This document shows, piece by piece, positions 59,715 to 63,533 of a stretch of 64,000 nt of DNA; position 1 is the stretch's first letter; every line of letters begins with the position of its first letter. The notes below the pieces were generated by a model, which was given only the letters and a program-made list of their open reading frames with translations, was not told the origin of the DNA and did no database searches. The DNA is from Breviolum minutum Mf 1.05b.01 (taxonomy: Eukaryota > Sar > Dinophyceae > Suessiales > Symbiodiniaceae): contig DF241130.1 of NCBI GenBank assembly GCA_000507305.1, positions 24,256 to 88,255 on the forward strand, given 5' to 3'. A program made the translations under genes and the position numbers.

Positions 59715-61490
59715 ACTCATTGCTGTTCCTTTCGCAACGAATTGAAACGGCAACAAACAACGTGGGTGGGTTTTTACGCGTTTGGCCAGGCCCAACTTTG
59801 AAGAGAACCTTTGGGTGAAGTTTGATGACGACAACGTCACTCCTTGTTCCTTGGGAGTTTGTTAGAAAAGCGGCAAGGACGGGCGGTTGTTTAAGGGATT
59901 TGTTGGGGATTAGAATTTATCAGTACTTATGGCCTTTATAATAAATTATAGGGCAATTTAACAATAATCTCTGGATTTTTGAGGATTTATAGGGGATGCA
60001 AAACTACCCACATGTGGGAATGATTTCATAAACCATTGAACTTTAGGATCCCTATTGAACAATCAAAAAATCAGTGGAAGGTATCTAAGGGTTTGATTTT
60101 TGGTGGCTTTTTGAGTCCTTCATACTATGGCAACGACGAATAAACTGTAAATTCAAAATCGTCCTCCAAGGTGGGCTTTCAAGAAACCACGTATAAATGG
60201 AGTGACATGGGGCCGACCCTAGAAATGGCCTTTTTTTTAAATGGAGCGGGTCCCAACGATGAAGAAGTCAGATGAAGACTTGAAGCTATTGGAAGCCCTA
60301 CTGCGTGACCTGGTAGAGTGCCTTCATGGGTTTCAACAGGCAGAACTCCCATCGTTTCAGGGGCCGCAAGCCCACAGACCATGAACAGGAGATTGCCAGG
60401 TTAGCTTCCATCCAGTACACATACAAGTAGATCAAGTAGTTCTGGCAGTTTGCTTGAAGTAAATTTTGGGGACAAGTTTGCAACACGTCGATTTCCTGGC
60501 TTCGATCGAAAAGGCTGCAATCAGTATACTGTATACTGACAAAGAGAAGTATCGGGAAAAGCCGTTTTTCCGTCTTCGAACAGGCACCCCAACACATTTT
60601 AATGATGCAAAAGGACCTCAACTAATACAATTTCATATACTTTGCGTTTTTTTGGGTTTTTGCGTACTAGATGAGTAGAGCAAAAACAATTTAGCTGCTT
60701 GGGGTATGATATATAGATGATTTAACGTACAATCTTTTTCTATTTCAACCATTTCAGATCTGTTTTAGATAGAGAAATCCCCATTCTTAGACCACTGCAG
60801 GATGTCATGTTCTGGACATCAGACAAAATTGGGATCACCACCCGGGAAAGGCAACCGAAATTCCACCAGCGAAAACGAACATGGCAAAGTCGCCATCCGC
60901 AGAAATCGACAACAACACCATCTTATTCTGGAAACTCTTTTTTGTTGCTAGAATTCTTCATTGAGTGCGGTTATTTTTTTTGGGATTCATATGTGTCAAT
61001 ACCCCTTTGTATTGCTATATCCCAGATATTCAATGTATTGTTTTTATTTACCTATATGTTTTGGTTGATTTTAAACATTTCCATGACTAATGTAGGTAAA
61101 TATACCCTACATTCAGTCTTTGGATCAGTGATGTGATGATTATTTTTCCTTTCTCCTTTGGGCTGATCTTTTTGTTTCATGGTTTTTTACCTTCCCTGAA
61201 ACTAACAGCAAAAGCCCCTGAAAATGGATGGTTGGATGATCGATTTTTCTGTCAGGTCAAAAGGCCTATATTCAGAGTTGAACTATGAATTTTGAGGGAG
61301 TGCAATGTTTTGGTGTCTGCCAGTTACCTTAAGGTCAAAAATAGATGGCTTGCCGATAGCAAAAAGTAGGTTAGGCTTTCAGGGTCCTTAATATGTAGGG
61401 ACGGTTAGCCTTCTACTCTTTCAATTACTGTAAGGGTGTTCCGAAACCGAGGTAGCGATTATGCAGCCGTGGAAGACAACTTTGGAGGCT
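22225..61490 (+). CDS. USP7: USP7/UBP12-type ubiquitin-specific protease, giant multi-exon gene (partial)
   Basis: Removes ubiquitin from target proteins (family knowledge). Exons: 22225-22258, about 31754-31818, 32986-33036, 34374-34428, 39465-39521, 40760-40819, 42892-42924, 43875-43915, 44404-44467, 47287-47315, 48588-48648, 49568-49624, 52639-52671, 54019-54062, 55842-55878, 56975-57042, 57571-57617, 59142-59166, 59790-59845, 61452-61490. In the catalytic part (from 31754), nine introns are GT-AG, seven GC-AG, one GA-AG and one unclear; phases agree at nearly every junction. The spliced product follows USP7 collinearly: the Cys box (GAT|CYMNGLLQSLF), SFGWDTTDAFTQHDAQ, the fingers region, FPPVLNLQ|LKRFHFD, LHSVVVHSGDVNS|GHYYAYI|RP and WVKFDDDNVT. 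All three catalytic residues are present, so it is probably active. MATH exons lie upstream. The C-terminal UBL region should lie past the edge or past the retroelement at 62.5 kb. Introns reach 9.5 kb and are packed with inverted-repeat elements. Confidence 0.92.
23332..23454. repeat. Long near-perfect inverted repeat
   Basis: TAATGGTTAATTGGTGGTTT is mirrored by AAACCACCAATTAACCATTA; the arms are about 39 bp and differ by one base. Confidence 0.95.
23551..23629. repeat. Family D hairpin element
   Basis: ACACCCCGAAGATTAGCATA against TGTGAATCTTCCGGGGTGT. Confidence 0.85.
24177..24343. repeat. Family G element
   Basis: ACTTGGATGTCTTGAGCCAG to CACTTCCGTCCAAAGGGACA; internal GGTGAAATAACTAACCCATT. 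Confidence 0.8.
24552..24644. repeat. Family C palindromic element
   Basis: ATCCATGGGACTGATATATA against TATATCCAGTCCCATGGAT around a TTACCATACAATTTAACC centre. Confidence 0.9.
25271..25368. repeat. Family C palindromic element
   Basis: GGATCCATGGGATTGGTATA against TACCAGTCCCATGGATCC. Confidence 0.9.
25490..25587. repeat. Family D hairpin element, cut by an N at 25588
   Basis: CCCCGAAAACTAACATGGAA against TTCCATGTTAGTTTTCGGG. The single N follows directly, so the element marks an assembly join. Confidence 0.9.
25588..25588. other. Single ambiguous base (N)
   Basis: The only N in the window, between the end of a family D hairpin and a sequence with the perfect palindrome TTATTTCAAATTTGAAATAA (25650-25669). 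Probably an assembly join or an unresolved base. Confidence 0.95.
25853..25973. repeat. Family E inverted-repeat element
   Basis: ATGGGGCCCCTTTTTTAGGG at the left; right arm GATAGGGGGCCCACCTTGTA. It shares GGGTGAAATTTCACCGCAGT with a partial copy at about 16261-16300. Confidence 0.75.
26248..26354. repeat. Family H inverted-repeat element
   Basis: CCAGCTTCTTCCAAGTGACC against GGGTCACTCGGAAGAACCTGG. Relatives at about 39028-39110, 49840-49930 and 54123-54203. Confidence 0.85.
27255..27359. repeat. Family A element, CTTGCGCAT subfamily
   Basis: CTAGATGGTGGTTTCAAATA to GGTTCAACCACCAACTAG. A truncated relative without a left arm lies 100 bp upstream at about 27090-27153. Confidence 0.9.
27753..27851. 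repeat. Family A element, eroded left arm
   Basis: Right arm GGTTCAACCACCAACCAG and core ACTACTTGGGGAAGAACC are clear; the left arm is diverged. Confidence 0.7.
28173..28231. repeat. (CTAT)n microsatellite
   Basis: About 15 tandem CTAT units in the protease intron 22259-31753. Confidence 0.98.
28535..28637. repeat. Family F element
   Basis: CCCTTAAAGAATCAGCCGGG to CCCCTGATTCTTAGGG, with internal CTGCAAGAAACACGTCCAAG. Confidence 0.85.
29225..29542. repeat. Family E element split by a family D insertion
   Basis: Left half ACAAAGTGGGCCCC...GGATATAACTA and right half GATAACTCCATTTATAGCG...GGGTCCACTTTGT enclose the family D hairpin at 29275-29384. Confidence 0.75.
29275..29384. repeat. Family D element nested in a family E element
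   Basis: CCCAGAAACTAACAGTTCGC against GCGAATAGTTAGTTTCAGGG. Half family E elements flank it on both sides. Confidence 0.85.
29646..29902. repeat. Family G element
   Basis: TTGTCCCGTTGGAAAGTTAG to CACTTCCAACCAGACATCC; internal GGTGAAACAACCAGTTGATC. Confidence 0.75.
30404..30475. repeat. Family C element, right arm best kept
   Basis: CCCATTGCCCTACATGAAAA ... ATATACCATACATGGATCC. Confidence 0.7.
31603..31710. repeat. Family B element, reverse orientation
   Basis: ATATGGGTGTTTCCCAAAAT to TTTTTGGAAACACCCATAT. It lies about 45 bp upstream of a protease exon. Confidence 0.95.
31754..31818 (+). CDS. USP7: USP7-like exon: Cys box, 5' half
   Basis: Encodes VESRRKETGFVGLMNHGAT, matching the KxTGYVGLxNQGAT start of USP domains. 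GT donor at 31819. The acceptor is 31753 or 31761 because of a GGGTCGAA duplication. Confidence 0.9.
31875..32020. repeat. (TTG)n / (TTCTTG)n microsatellite
   Basis: Alternating GTT and GTTCTT units, 57 bp after the exon that ends in GAT of the Cys box. Confidence 0.95.
32583..32694. repeat. Family F element
   Basis: AAAGAATCAGGGGATCTCAA to CCAATGAGTCTTAGGG; internal ACATCCAAACCCGTCC. Confidence 0.85.
32986..33036 (+). CDS. USP7: USP7-like exon: catalytic cysteine
   Basis: Encodes CYMNGLLQSLFHAGEF. The first base completes the Thr codon of the previous exon, giving GATCYMN with the nucleophile Cys. GC donor at 33037. Confidence 0.95.
   Translation: MLHEWPVAEPFSCRRI
33881..33992. repeat. 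Family F element
   Basis: CCTTAAGAAGCAGGGGATCT to TTACCCGTGATTCTTAGGG. Confidence 0.9.
34374..34428 (+). CDS. USP7: USP7-like exon
   Basis: Encodes HIVYSIDTEKEEKATLLT, in the place of the VYxxPTExD segment of USP7. GT donor at 34429. Confidence 0.88.
34659..34768. repeat. Family A element
   Basis: CCGGTGGTTTCAAAGATTTT to GGTTCAATCATCAACTAG, CTTGCGCAT subfamily. Confidence 0.8.
35926..36162. repeat. Family E element split by a family A insertion
   Basis: AAGGTGGGGCCCCCATAGCA at the left and CTGGTAGGTGCCCACCTTCT at the right, with a complete family A element at 35998-36095 inside. Confidence 0.85.
35998..36095. repeat. Family A element nested in a family E element
   Basis: CTAGATGGTGGTTTCAAATA to TTGAAACCACCACCTAG. 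The flanks on both sides belong to one family E element (35926-36162). Confidence 0.9.
36909..36990. repeat. Family C element, ACTCAATGTATGG ends
   Basis: ACACTCAATGTATGGTATAT against AATATACCACACATTGAGTG. Confidence 0.9.
37346..37444. repeat. Family A element, eroded left arm
   Basis: Core ACATGATCCAACTTGACGAG and right arm TTGAATCCACCAACTAG. Confidence 0.75.
37643..37746. repeat. Family F element
   Basis: CCCTCAGAATCATGGGATCT to CCAGTGATTCTAAGGG. Confidence 0.9.
39465..39521 (+). CDS. USP7: USP7-like exon
   Basis: Encodes ALQNVFYKLQTAETARDTQ (USP7: ALQRVFYxLQ...). The acceptor has a clear pyrimidine tract. The donor is unclear: the join to 40760 requires CAG|AAATCA, or a one-base shift to GA. 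Confidence 0.92.
40282..40306. repeat. (AC)n microsatellite
   Basis: About 12 AC units. Confidence 0.95.
40310..40445. repeat. Family G element, shortened
   Basis: TAGGATGTCCCAGGAAGTTG and GGTTAGGATCAATGGGTTA; right end ACAACTTCCGTGCCGACA. Preceded by an (AC)n tract at 40282-40306. Confidence 0.6.
40464..40572. repeat. Family B inverted-repeat element
   Basis: ATATGGATGTTTCCAAAAAT to TTTTCGGAAACATCCATAT. Confidence 0.95.
40760..40819 (+). CDS. USP7: USP7-like exon: SFGWDT box
   Basis: Encodes ELMKSFGWDTTDAFTQHDAQ, the most diagnostic USP7 block (KSFGW, QHD). GT donor at 40820. Confidence 0.97.
41296..41428. repeat. Family D hairpin element
   Basis: CCCCTGAAGTTTAACAGTTC against GCTGTTAAACTTCAGGGG. 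Confidence 0.9.
41712..41896. repeat. Compound (GAT)n microsatellite
   Basis: Three GAT/GAC runs joined by AATTCTGATGATGCT spacers. The plus strand can be read as an Asp-rich peptide from 41614 to 41967, but nothing around it supports an exon and it lies in a protease intron. Confidence 0.9.
42096..42187. repeat. Hairpin element
   Basis: CTACCCTTCCTCCCATAATA against TGATTATGGGAGGAAGGGTA. Confidence 0.9.
42240..42348. repeat. Family D hairpin element
   Basis: CCTCCTGAAGTTTAACAGCC against ATGTTAAACTTCAGGGGTG. Confidence 0.9.
42526..42630. repeat. Family A element
   Basis: CTAGGTGGCAACTCAA to GGTTCAATTACCAACTAG. Confidence 0.85.
42892..42924 (+). CDS. USP7: USP7-like micro-exon
   Basis: Thirty-three bases encoding ELNRILCDRLE (USP7: ELxRVLLDNVE). 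Bounded by AG and a GT donor, phase 0 at both ends. Confidence 0.95.
43550..43693. repeat. Left arm of a long inverted repeat around two protease exons
   Basis: ATCTTATGAACTGATTCATG ... GTTAGGTTCTATGATGATG. Apart from one extra base, it matches the reverse complement of 44556-44692 over its unique 87 bp; a GAT run (43637-43693) forms the inner end. Confidence 0.95.
43875..43915 (+). CDS. USP7: USP7-like exon
   Basis: Encodes ENMKGTKMDGSIK plus two bases of an Arg codon (USP7: xKMKGTxxxGTI). GC donor at 43916. Confidence 0.95.
44404..44467 (+). CDS. USP7: USP7-like exon
   Basis: Encodes LFEGEMENYIECLDVSWQDI and Gln (USP7: LFxGxxxxYIxCxxVD). GT donor at 44468. Confidence 0.95.
44556..44692. 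repeat. Right arm of the long inverted repeat
   Basis: A CAT run (44557-44604), then AGAACCTAACAATGGTAATA ... CATGAATCAGTTCATAAGAT. Confidence 0.95.
44862..44985. repeat. Diverged dispersed repeat (relative at 12222-12345)
   Basis: Both copies share GGACCTTACCAA, then AGAGCT(A/G)TTAGATACTCAGG and GGGGTCC. The copies are diverged and without terminal inverted repeats. Confidence 0.7.
45243..45357. repeat. Family A element, diverged
   Basis: Left arm TTGGTGGTGGTTTCTTAGA is recognisable; the core is mutated and the right arm only weakly matches (CGCCAGTTGG). Confidence 0.5.
45405..45477. repeat. Family C palindromic element
   Basis: ATCCATGTATGGAATATTTG against GTAAATATACCATACATGGA. Confidence 0.9.
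46157..46253. repeat. Family A element
   Basis: CTAGGTGGTGGTTTCAAAGA to GGTTGAAACCCCAACTAG. Confidence 0.9.
47134..47239. repeat. Family F element
   Basis: CCCTAAGAATCATGGGGATC to TTACCCGTGATTCTTAGGG. It ends 48 bp before the 29-nt protease exon. Confidence 0.95.
47287..47315 (+). CDS. USP7: USP7-like micro-exon (29 nt)
   Basis: Encodes VDYTSKRTE plus two bases of a Thr codon, matching VDYxSxRxE of USP7. GT donor at 47316. Confidence 0.93.
48432..48535. repeat. Family I repeat (inverse of the copy at 57085)
   Basis: Contains GTAAATAACCTGGTTTTTAG and CAAGGTTTTGGGGGTTCATGG; both occur reverse-complemented at 57085-57190. Confidence 0.8.
48588..48648 (+). CDS. USP7: USP7-like exon: YDIQL box
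   Basis: Encodes FYDIQLNIKSEKGTDLQTIE. The donor is GA (GACTTA at 48649), a known dinoflagellate variant. Confidence 0.95.
49086..49196. repeat. Hairpin element
   Basis: ATACCCCGGGTCAACATATA against GGTATGTTGACCCGGGGT. Confidence 0.9.
49311..49400. repeat. Family C element, CACTCAATG ends
   Basis: CAAACACTCAATGTATGG against CCAATCCCATTGAGTGTTG. Confidence 0.9.
49427..49505. repeat. Family C element, tandem neighbour of the previous copy
   Basis: GATCCATGGGACTGGTATAT against ATATACCAGTCCCATGGAT; it lies 26 bp from another family C copy. Confidence 0.95.
49568..49624 (+). CDS. USP7: USP7-like exon: LDGDN box
   Basis: Encodes ESLREFTADEMLDGDNLYE. GC donor at 49625. Confidence 0.96.
49651..49760. 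repeat. Family B element, reverse orientation
   Basis: ATATGGGTGTGTCCGAAAAT to TTTTTGGAAACATCCATATA. It starts 27 bp after a protease exon. Confidence 0.95.
50307..50418. repeat. Family F element
   Basis: CCCTAAGACTCATTGGACCC to ATCCCATGATTCTTAGGG. An eroded relative lies at about 53070-53166. Confidence 0.9.
51402..51648. repeat. Family G-like element
   Basis: GATGTCCCAGGAAGTTAGTA against TAGATTCCTGGGACATC. The inner sequence differs from the other copies, with inverted GGCTAA/TTAGCC blocks. Confidence 0.65.
52639..52671 (+). CDS. USP7: USP7-like micro-exon
   Basis: Encodes AEGFGKQRAKK, the strand-turn before the FPPVL block. GC donor at 52672. Confidence 0.93.
52716..52862. repeat. Family E element
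   Basis: CACAAGGTGGGCCCTTACTG against AAAAGGGGCCCACTTTGCAG; it begins 44 bp after the micro-exon at 52639. Confidence 0.85.
53598..53741. repeat. Family E element
   Basis: ACAAGGTGGGCCCTGGAAAA against CTAGTAGGGGCCTATCTTGT. Confidence 0.9.
54019..54062 (+). CDS. USP7: USP7-like exon: FPPVL block
   Basis: Encodes GIRFVTFPPVLNLQ; its last two bases complete Leu with the next exon (LKRFHFD). GT donor at 54063. Confidence 0.96.
54402..54541. repeat. Family E element
   Basis: CTACAAGATGGGATCGATCG against TTGGTAGGGGCTCACCTTGT. Confidence 0.85.
54868..54965. repeat. Family A element
   Basis: CTAGGTGGTGGTTTCAAATA to TTGAAACCACCAACTAG, near consensus. Confidence 0.95.
55006..55105. repeat. Family D hairpin element
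   Basis: ATTCCGGAAAATTAGCGTGG against TTCCATGTTAATTTTCCCC. Confidence 0.8.
55371..55462. repeat. Family C element, longest near-perfect palindrome
   Basis: TCCCTGAGGATCCATGTATG against CATACATGGATCCTCAGGGA; arms of about 37 bp around CCCATAAAAATCAACC. Confidence 0.97.
55584..55680. repeat. Family D hairpin element, shortened
   Basis: ACTAACATGTCCCCCCTGAA against TTAAGGGGGGACATGTTCG. Confidence 0.75.
55842..55878 (+). CDS. USP7: USP7-like exon: LKRFxFD block
   Basis: Encodes KRFHFDMERMDM (USP7: LKRFxYDxxxxxMVK). GT donor at 55879. Confidence 0.96.
56584..56685. repeat. Family D element, near-perfect hairpin
   Basis: CCCTCCCTGAAACTAACATA against TATGTTAGTTTCAGGGAGGG. Confidence 0.95.
56766..56881. 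repeat. Family A element
   Basis: CTAGGTGGTGGTAACTCAAA to GGTTCAACCACCAAAACTAG. It ends about 90 bp before the protease exon at 56975. Confidence 0.85.
56975..57042 (+). CDS. USP7: USP7-like exon: NxRFEFP block
   Basis: Encodes VKLNSRFEFPRRLDMSQFAP then HA, ending two bases into a Gly codon. GC donor at 57043. Confidence 0.95.
57085..57190. repeat. Family I repeat
   Basis: CCATGAGCCCCCAAAACC at the left and GGTTTTGGTGGCCCATGG at the right. Looser relatives lie at 52500-52605 and 61886-62012. Confidence 0.8.
57209..57291. repeat. Family C palindromic element
   Basis: GATCCATGGGACTGGTATAT against AGATCAGTCCCATGGAT, in the protease intron 57043-57570. Confidence 0.9.
57418..57484. repeat. Inverted repeat
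   Basis: GACACAACACTCAACACTC against GAGTGTTGAGTGTTGACC. Confidence 0.85.
57571..57617 (+). CDS. USP7: USP7-like exon: VHSGDV block
   Basis: Encodes HYLLHSVVVHSGDVN plus one base of a Ser codon. GC donor at 57618. Confidence 0.96.
57737..57782. repeat. Perfect hairpin
   Basis: TGAGTTGAGAAAGTAT and ATACTTTCTCAACTCA with an 11-base loop. Confidence 0.95.
57841..57935. repeat. Family H inverted-repeat element
   Basis: CCAGGTTCTTCAAAGTGACC against GGACACTTTGAAGAAGCTGG. It creates a plausible-looking but spurious open frame. Confidence 0.85.
59142..59166 (+). CDS. USP7: USP7-like micro-exon (25 nt): catalytic histidine
   Basis: Encodes GHYYAYI with split codons at both ends. The His is the general base of the USP triad. 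GC donor at 59167. It is the shortest exon of the gene. Confidence 0.95.
59260..59378. repeat. Family A element
   Basis: CTAGGTGGTGGCCACTCA to TCTGAAACCACCAACCAG, CTTGCGCAT subfamily. It begins about 95 bp after the catalytic-His exon. Confidence 0.85.
59669..59713. repeat. (TTG)n microsatellite
   Basis: About 15 TTG units in the protease intron 59167-59789. Confidence 0.97.
59790..59845 (+). CDS. USP7: USP7-like exon: catalytic aspartate
   Basis: Encodes PNFEENLWVKFDDDNVTP. The FDDD run holds the third triad residue. GT donor at 59846 splits a Cys codon. Confidence 0.95.
59846..61451 (+). other. Intron of the USP7-like gene
   Basis: Contains a half family E element near 60166, a family C-like element at 61025-61125 and a one-sided family D end at 61193. 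A short frame at 60259-60384 (MKKSDEDLKLLEALLRDLVE) looks helical but is unplaced. Confidence 0.6.
61452..61490 (+). CDS. USP7: USP7-like exon: last one seen in the window
   Basis: Encodes SDYAAVEDNFGG (USP7: EExAxxxNYGG). The donor is either GC at 61488 or GT at 61491. I found no following exon (YMLVYxRE is expected) before the retroelement at 62.5 kb. Confidence 0.9.
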
Positions 61491-62183
61491 GTGATCTTCA
61501 CACCTGCCACTTGGCTGTGATGTACGTAAACTTAAGACTTGGTATCTGACAAAAGTGGATGGGTTTGTTTTTGGGGTGTCGAAGAACGCCATTTTTGGGG
61601 TCATCCCATGGGTGCCATGGCATGTTGTTCTTACATTTACACCTCTGATAACTAACATGACAATGGAAAAAATCATCTAATTTTTCACAGGAGGTGCAAA
61701 CATCGATCTTCAAAATGGTTGTTTTTTGGATCTATTCTCTTGGCAAATCTTTAGAATCGTCCCTAATCTTCCCGAAAGAAAAACAACGCCTTTGAATTTG
61801 GTGGCTTTTTTTGGTAAATGAAAGTCACTAAAAGTCAATTAACCTTTAGCAGGAGACCGAAGTTTTGCCTAGTTCAACCTACGTCTTTGGACCCCCCAAC
61901 AAGCCATGGTTTGAAATGAAGGCTTTTTACAAACCCTGAAATTAGGGGTTATAACTAACTACTAAAAATGAATGAAGAAAGGAAACGTGGGTTCCCAATG
62001 GTAGTAGCTAATAAGTCGTGTAGGAGCTCCACATTTTTTTGTTGAAGCTTTTTTGGTGGGTCGGGATTTTCAAAAAGGAAACCACCACCTTTTGGGGAGC
62101 GACCCTTACCTACGTAGTGACGTTTCTCTAGAGTGGTTTCACAGATGTTTAATTTGGAATCCAATGATCCAAGTTGACAAATA

Positions 62184-62281
62184 CTGGTTGGTGGTTTGGA
62201 ATATTTTTTATTTTCACCCCTACTTGGGGGAATGATCCGATTTGACTAATATTTTTCAAATGGGTTGAAACCACCAACCAG
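62184..62281. repeat. Family A element at or in the copia LTR
   Basis: CTGGTTGGTGGTTTGGAATA to TTGAAACCACCAACCAG. Confidence 0.9.
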
Positions 62282-62481
62282 AATATGTTCGTGAAAACGT
62301 CAAGGCCAAGTTGCACTTCTCGATTTGTGCAATGGCACCTTTTTCGCTCTTTGAACAAAAGCAGCTCCGGACAATCCAAAGTTTGAAGACTTACCTGAAA
62401 GAGTCATGCAAGTAACGACCTCTTGTCAAATTACCTGCCACATGAAAACTGCTTGAAATCTTAAGGAGGAGAGGATTTACA

Positions 62482-62493
62482 CTCCCCCTTTTT
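62482..62493 (-). other. Polypurine tract before the putative 3' LTR
   Basis: Minus strand reads AAAAAGGGGGAG, then TGTAAATCC. A purine run directly before TG is the usual primer site for plus-strand synthesis in LTR retroelements. Confidence 0.6.
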
Positions 62494-62561
62494 GCAACCA
62501 GTCGGGAAGCAAAACTTCGAAAAAAGGGCTTCCACATGACCTTTGGTTGACTCAAGCTGCT

Positions 62562-63533
62562 TCAGATCCTGGTGTTGCAGACAGTGCAACACAAAAAGGT
62601 GTCTAAGTGGGTCGAGTTGTTGCAGCCATTTGGTACATGATACGTTTGAGAGAAAGCTCGCATCTTCAAATCATCACCAGCCACCGGGACTTGACGTCCT
62701 TGAGATTCCATCACAGCTCGGCAACTTTCACAAAGCTGAGCTGTACGAAAAGTCCCAGTTCCTCTCGCCGTCAAAAATCTGCAGTTATCGCTGGTGTGGT
62801 AGACAGTTCCATAGCGAGTGGTCCTCACAACTGGCCCAGACTTGGCCACAGGGACTGCTTGCGTTGCTTTGCCTACAGGAACTGCTCCACCAGCTTTAGC
62901 AGTCGATGAAATCGGCATAGGGGTCTTAGGAATCACACTGGCTGGGATCATCTTTGGTGTTGATACTCCCCCTCTTCCTTTTGGAACTGCCATCACTCTA
63001 GTTCCATCTCCATCTTGGGTTCCACTAGAAGGCTGAGCTCCCGATGGTTGAGACGCCTTAGGAACTTGTACTTCTCGATGTCCTAAAGATTCTTGAGGTT
63101 CACAAGGATCTGATTGAGGTAGAACAGGTAGAGGTTCAGGAAGGTGTTTAGGGCGTGCTGGAACTTCATCTCGAGAACAGCTCGCCTGCACCTCATCATC
63201 ATCCTCCATCTCTTCGCTCTCCTCCAAAGCTGCGAGGGACGCCTTTCCAGAAAAGATCTTGACACACCACGTCAAGAAAGTTCTTCCAGCCAAGGTCATA
63301 ACAATGACCATCAAAGTGTAGATGGCCAGGGGAACCCACTCCTTGTTCTCTTCATCCTCAGGAAATTCAGGAGGCTCAACTTCTCCACCTGCAACTTCCT
63401 GAAGGGAAGCCACCAAAGACAAAATCTGCACAATGCGTTTCGCTTGTAGTTGATTTTGTGGAAGAACTGTTGAAGCTCCATAGTCCAGGATCATTCTCAT
63501 CTCCTGGTCTGGTTGGGGGACTTGACATTCCAA
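62562..63533 (-). CDS. Copia polyprotein, C-terminal extension (membrane segment and Cys/His motif)
   Basis: About 320 residues in a different frame from the RNase H. It has a hydrophobic segment (about residues 66-90, PLAIYTLMVIVMTLAG), an acidic stretch (EESEEMEDDDE), a Pro/Ser-rich linker, then GTVYHTSDNCRFL and LCESCRAVMES, which suggests a His/Cys metal site, and an end with CCTVCNTR. Dinoflagellate copia-type elements commonly carry such a tail after RNase H (recollection of the family). Role unknown. The first codon is arbitrary, because it was probably one frame with the RNase H. Confidence 0.7.
   Translation of the reverse strand: MECQVPQPDQEMRMILDYGASTVLPQNQLQAKRIVQILSLVASLQEVAGGEVEPPEFPEDEENKEWVPLAIYTLMVIVMTLAGRTFLTWCVKIFSGKASLAALEESEEMEDDDEVQASCSRDEVPARPKHLPEPLPVLPQSDPCEPQESLGHREVQVPKASQPSGAQPSSGTQDGDGTRVMAVPKGRGGVSTPKMIPASVIPKTPMPISSTAKAGGAVPVGKATQAVPVAKSGPVVRTTRYGTVYHTSDNCRFLTARGTGTFRTAQLCESCRAVMESQGRQVPVAGDDLKMRAFSQTYHVPNGCNNSTHLDTFLCCTVCNTRI

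Noticed and set aside
62300..62420. Plus-strand YVREN, tempting as the YMLVYxRE exon of USP7
   Set aside because: The stretch falls in the putative LTR of the minus-strand copia element and lacks the preceding AYML residues.
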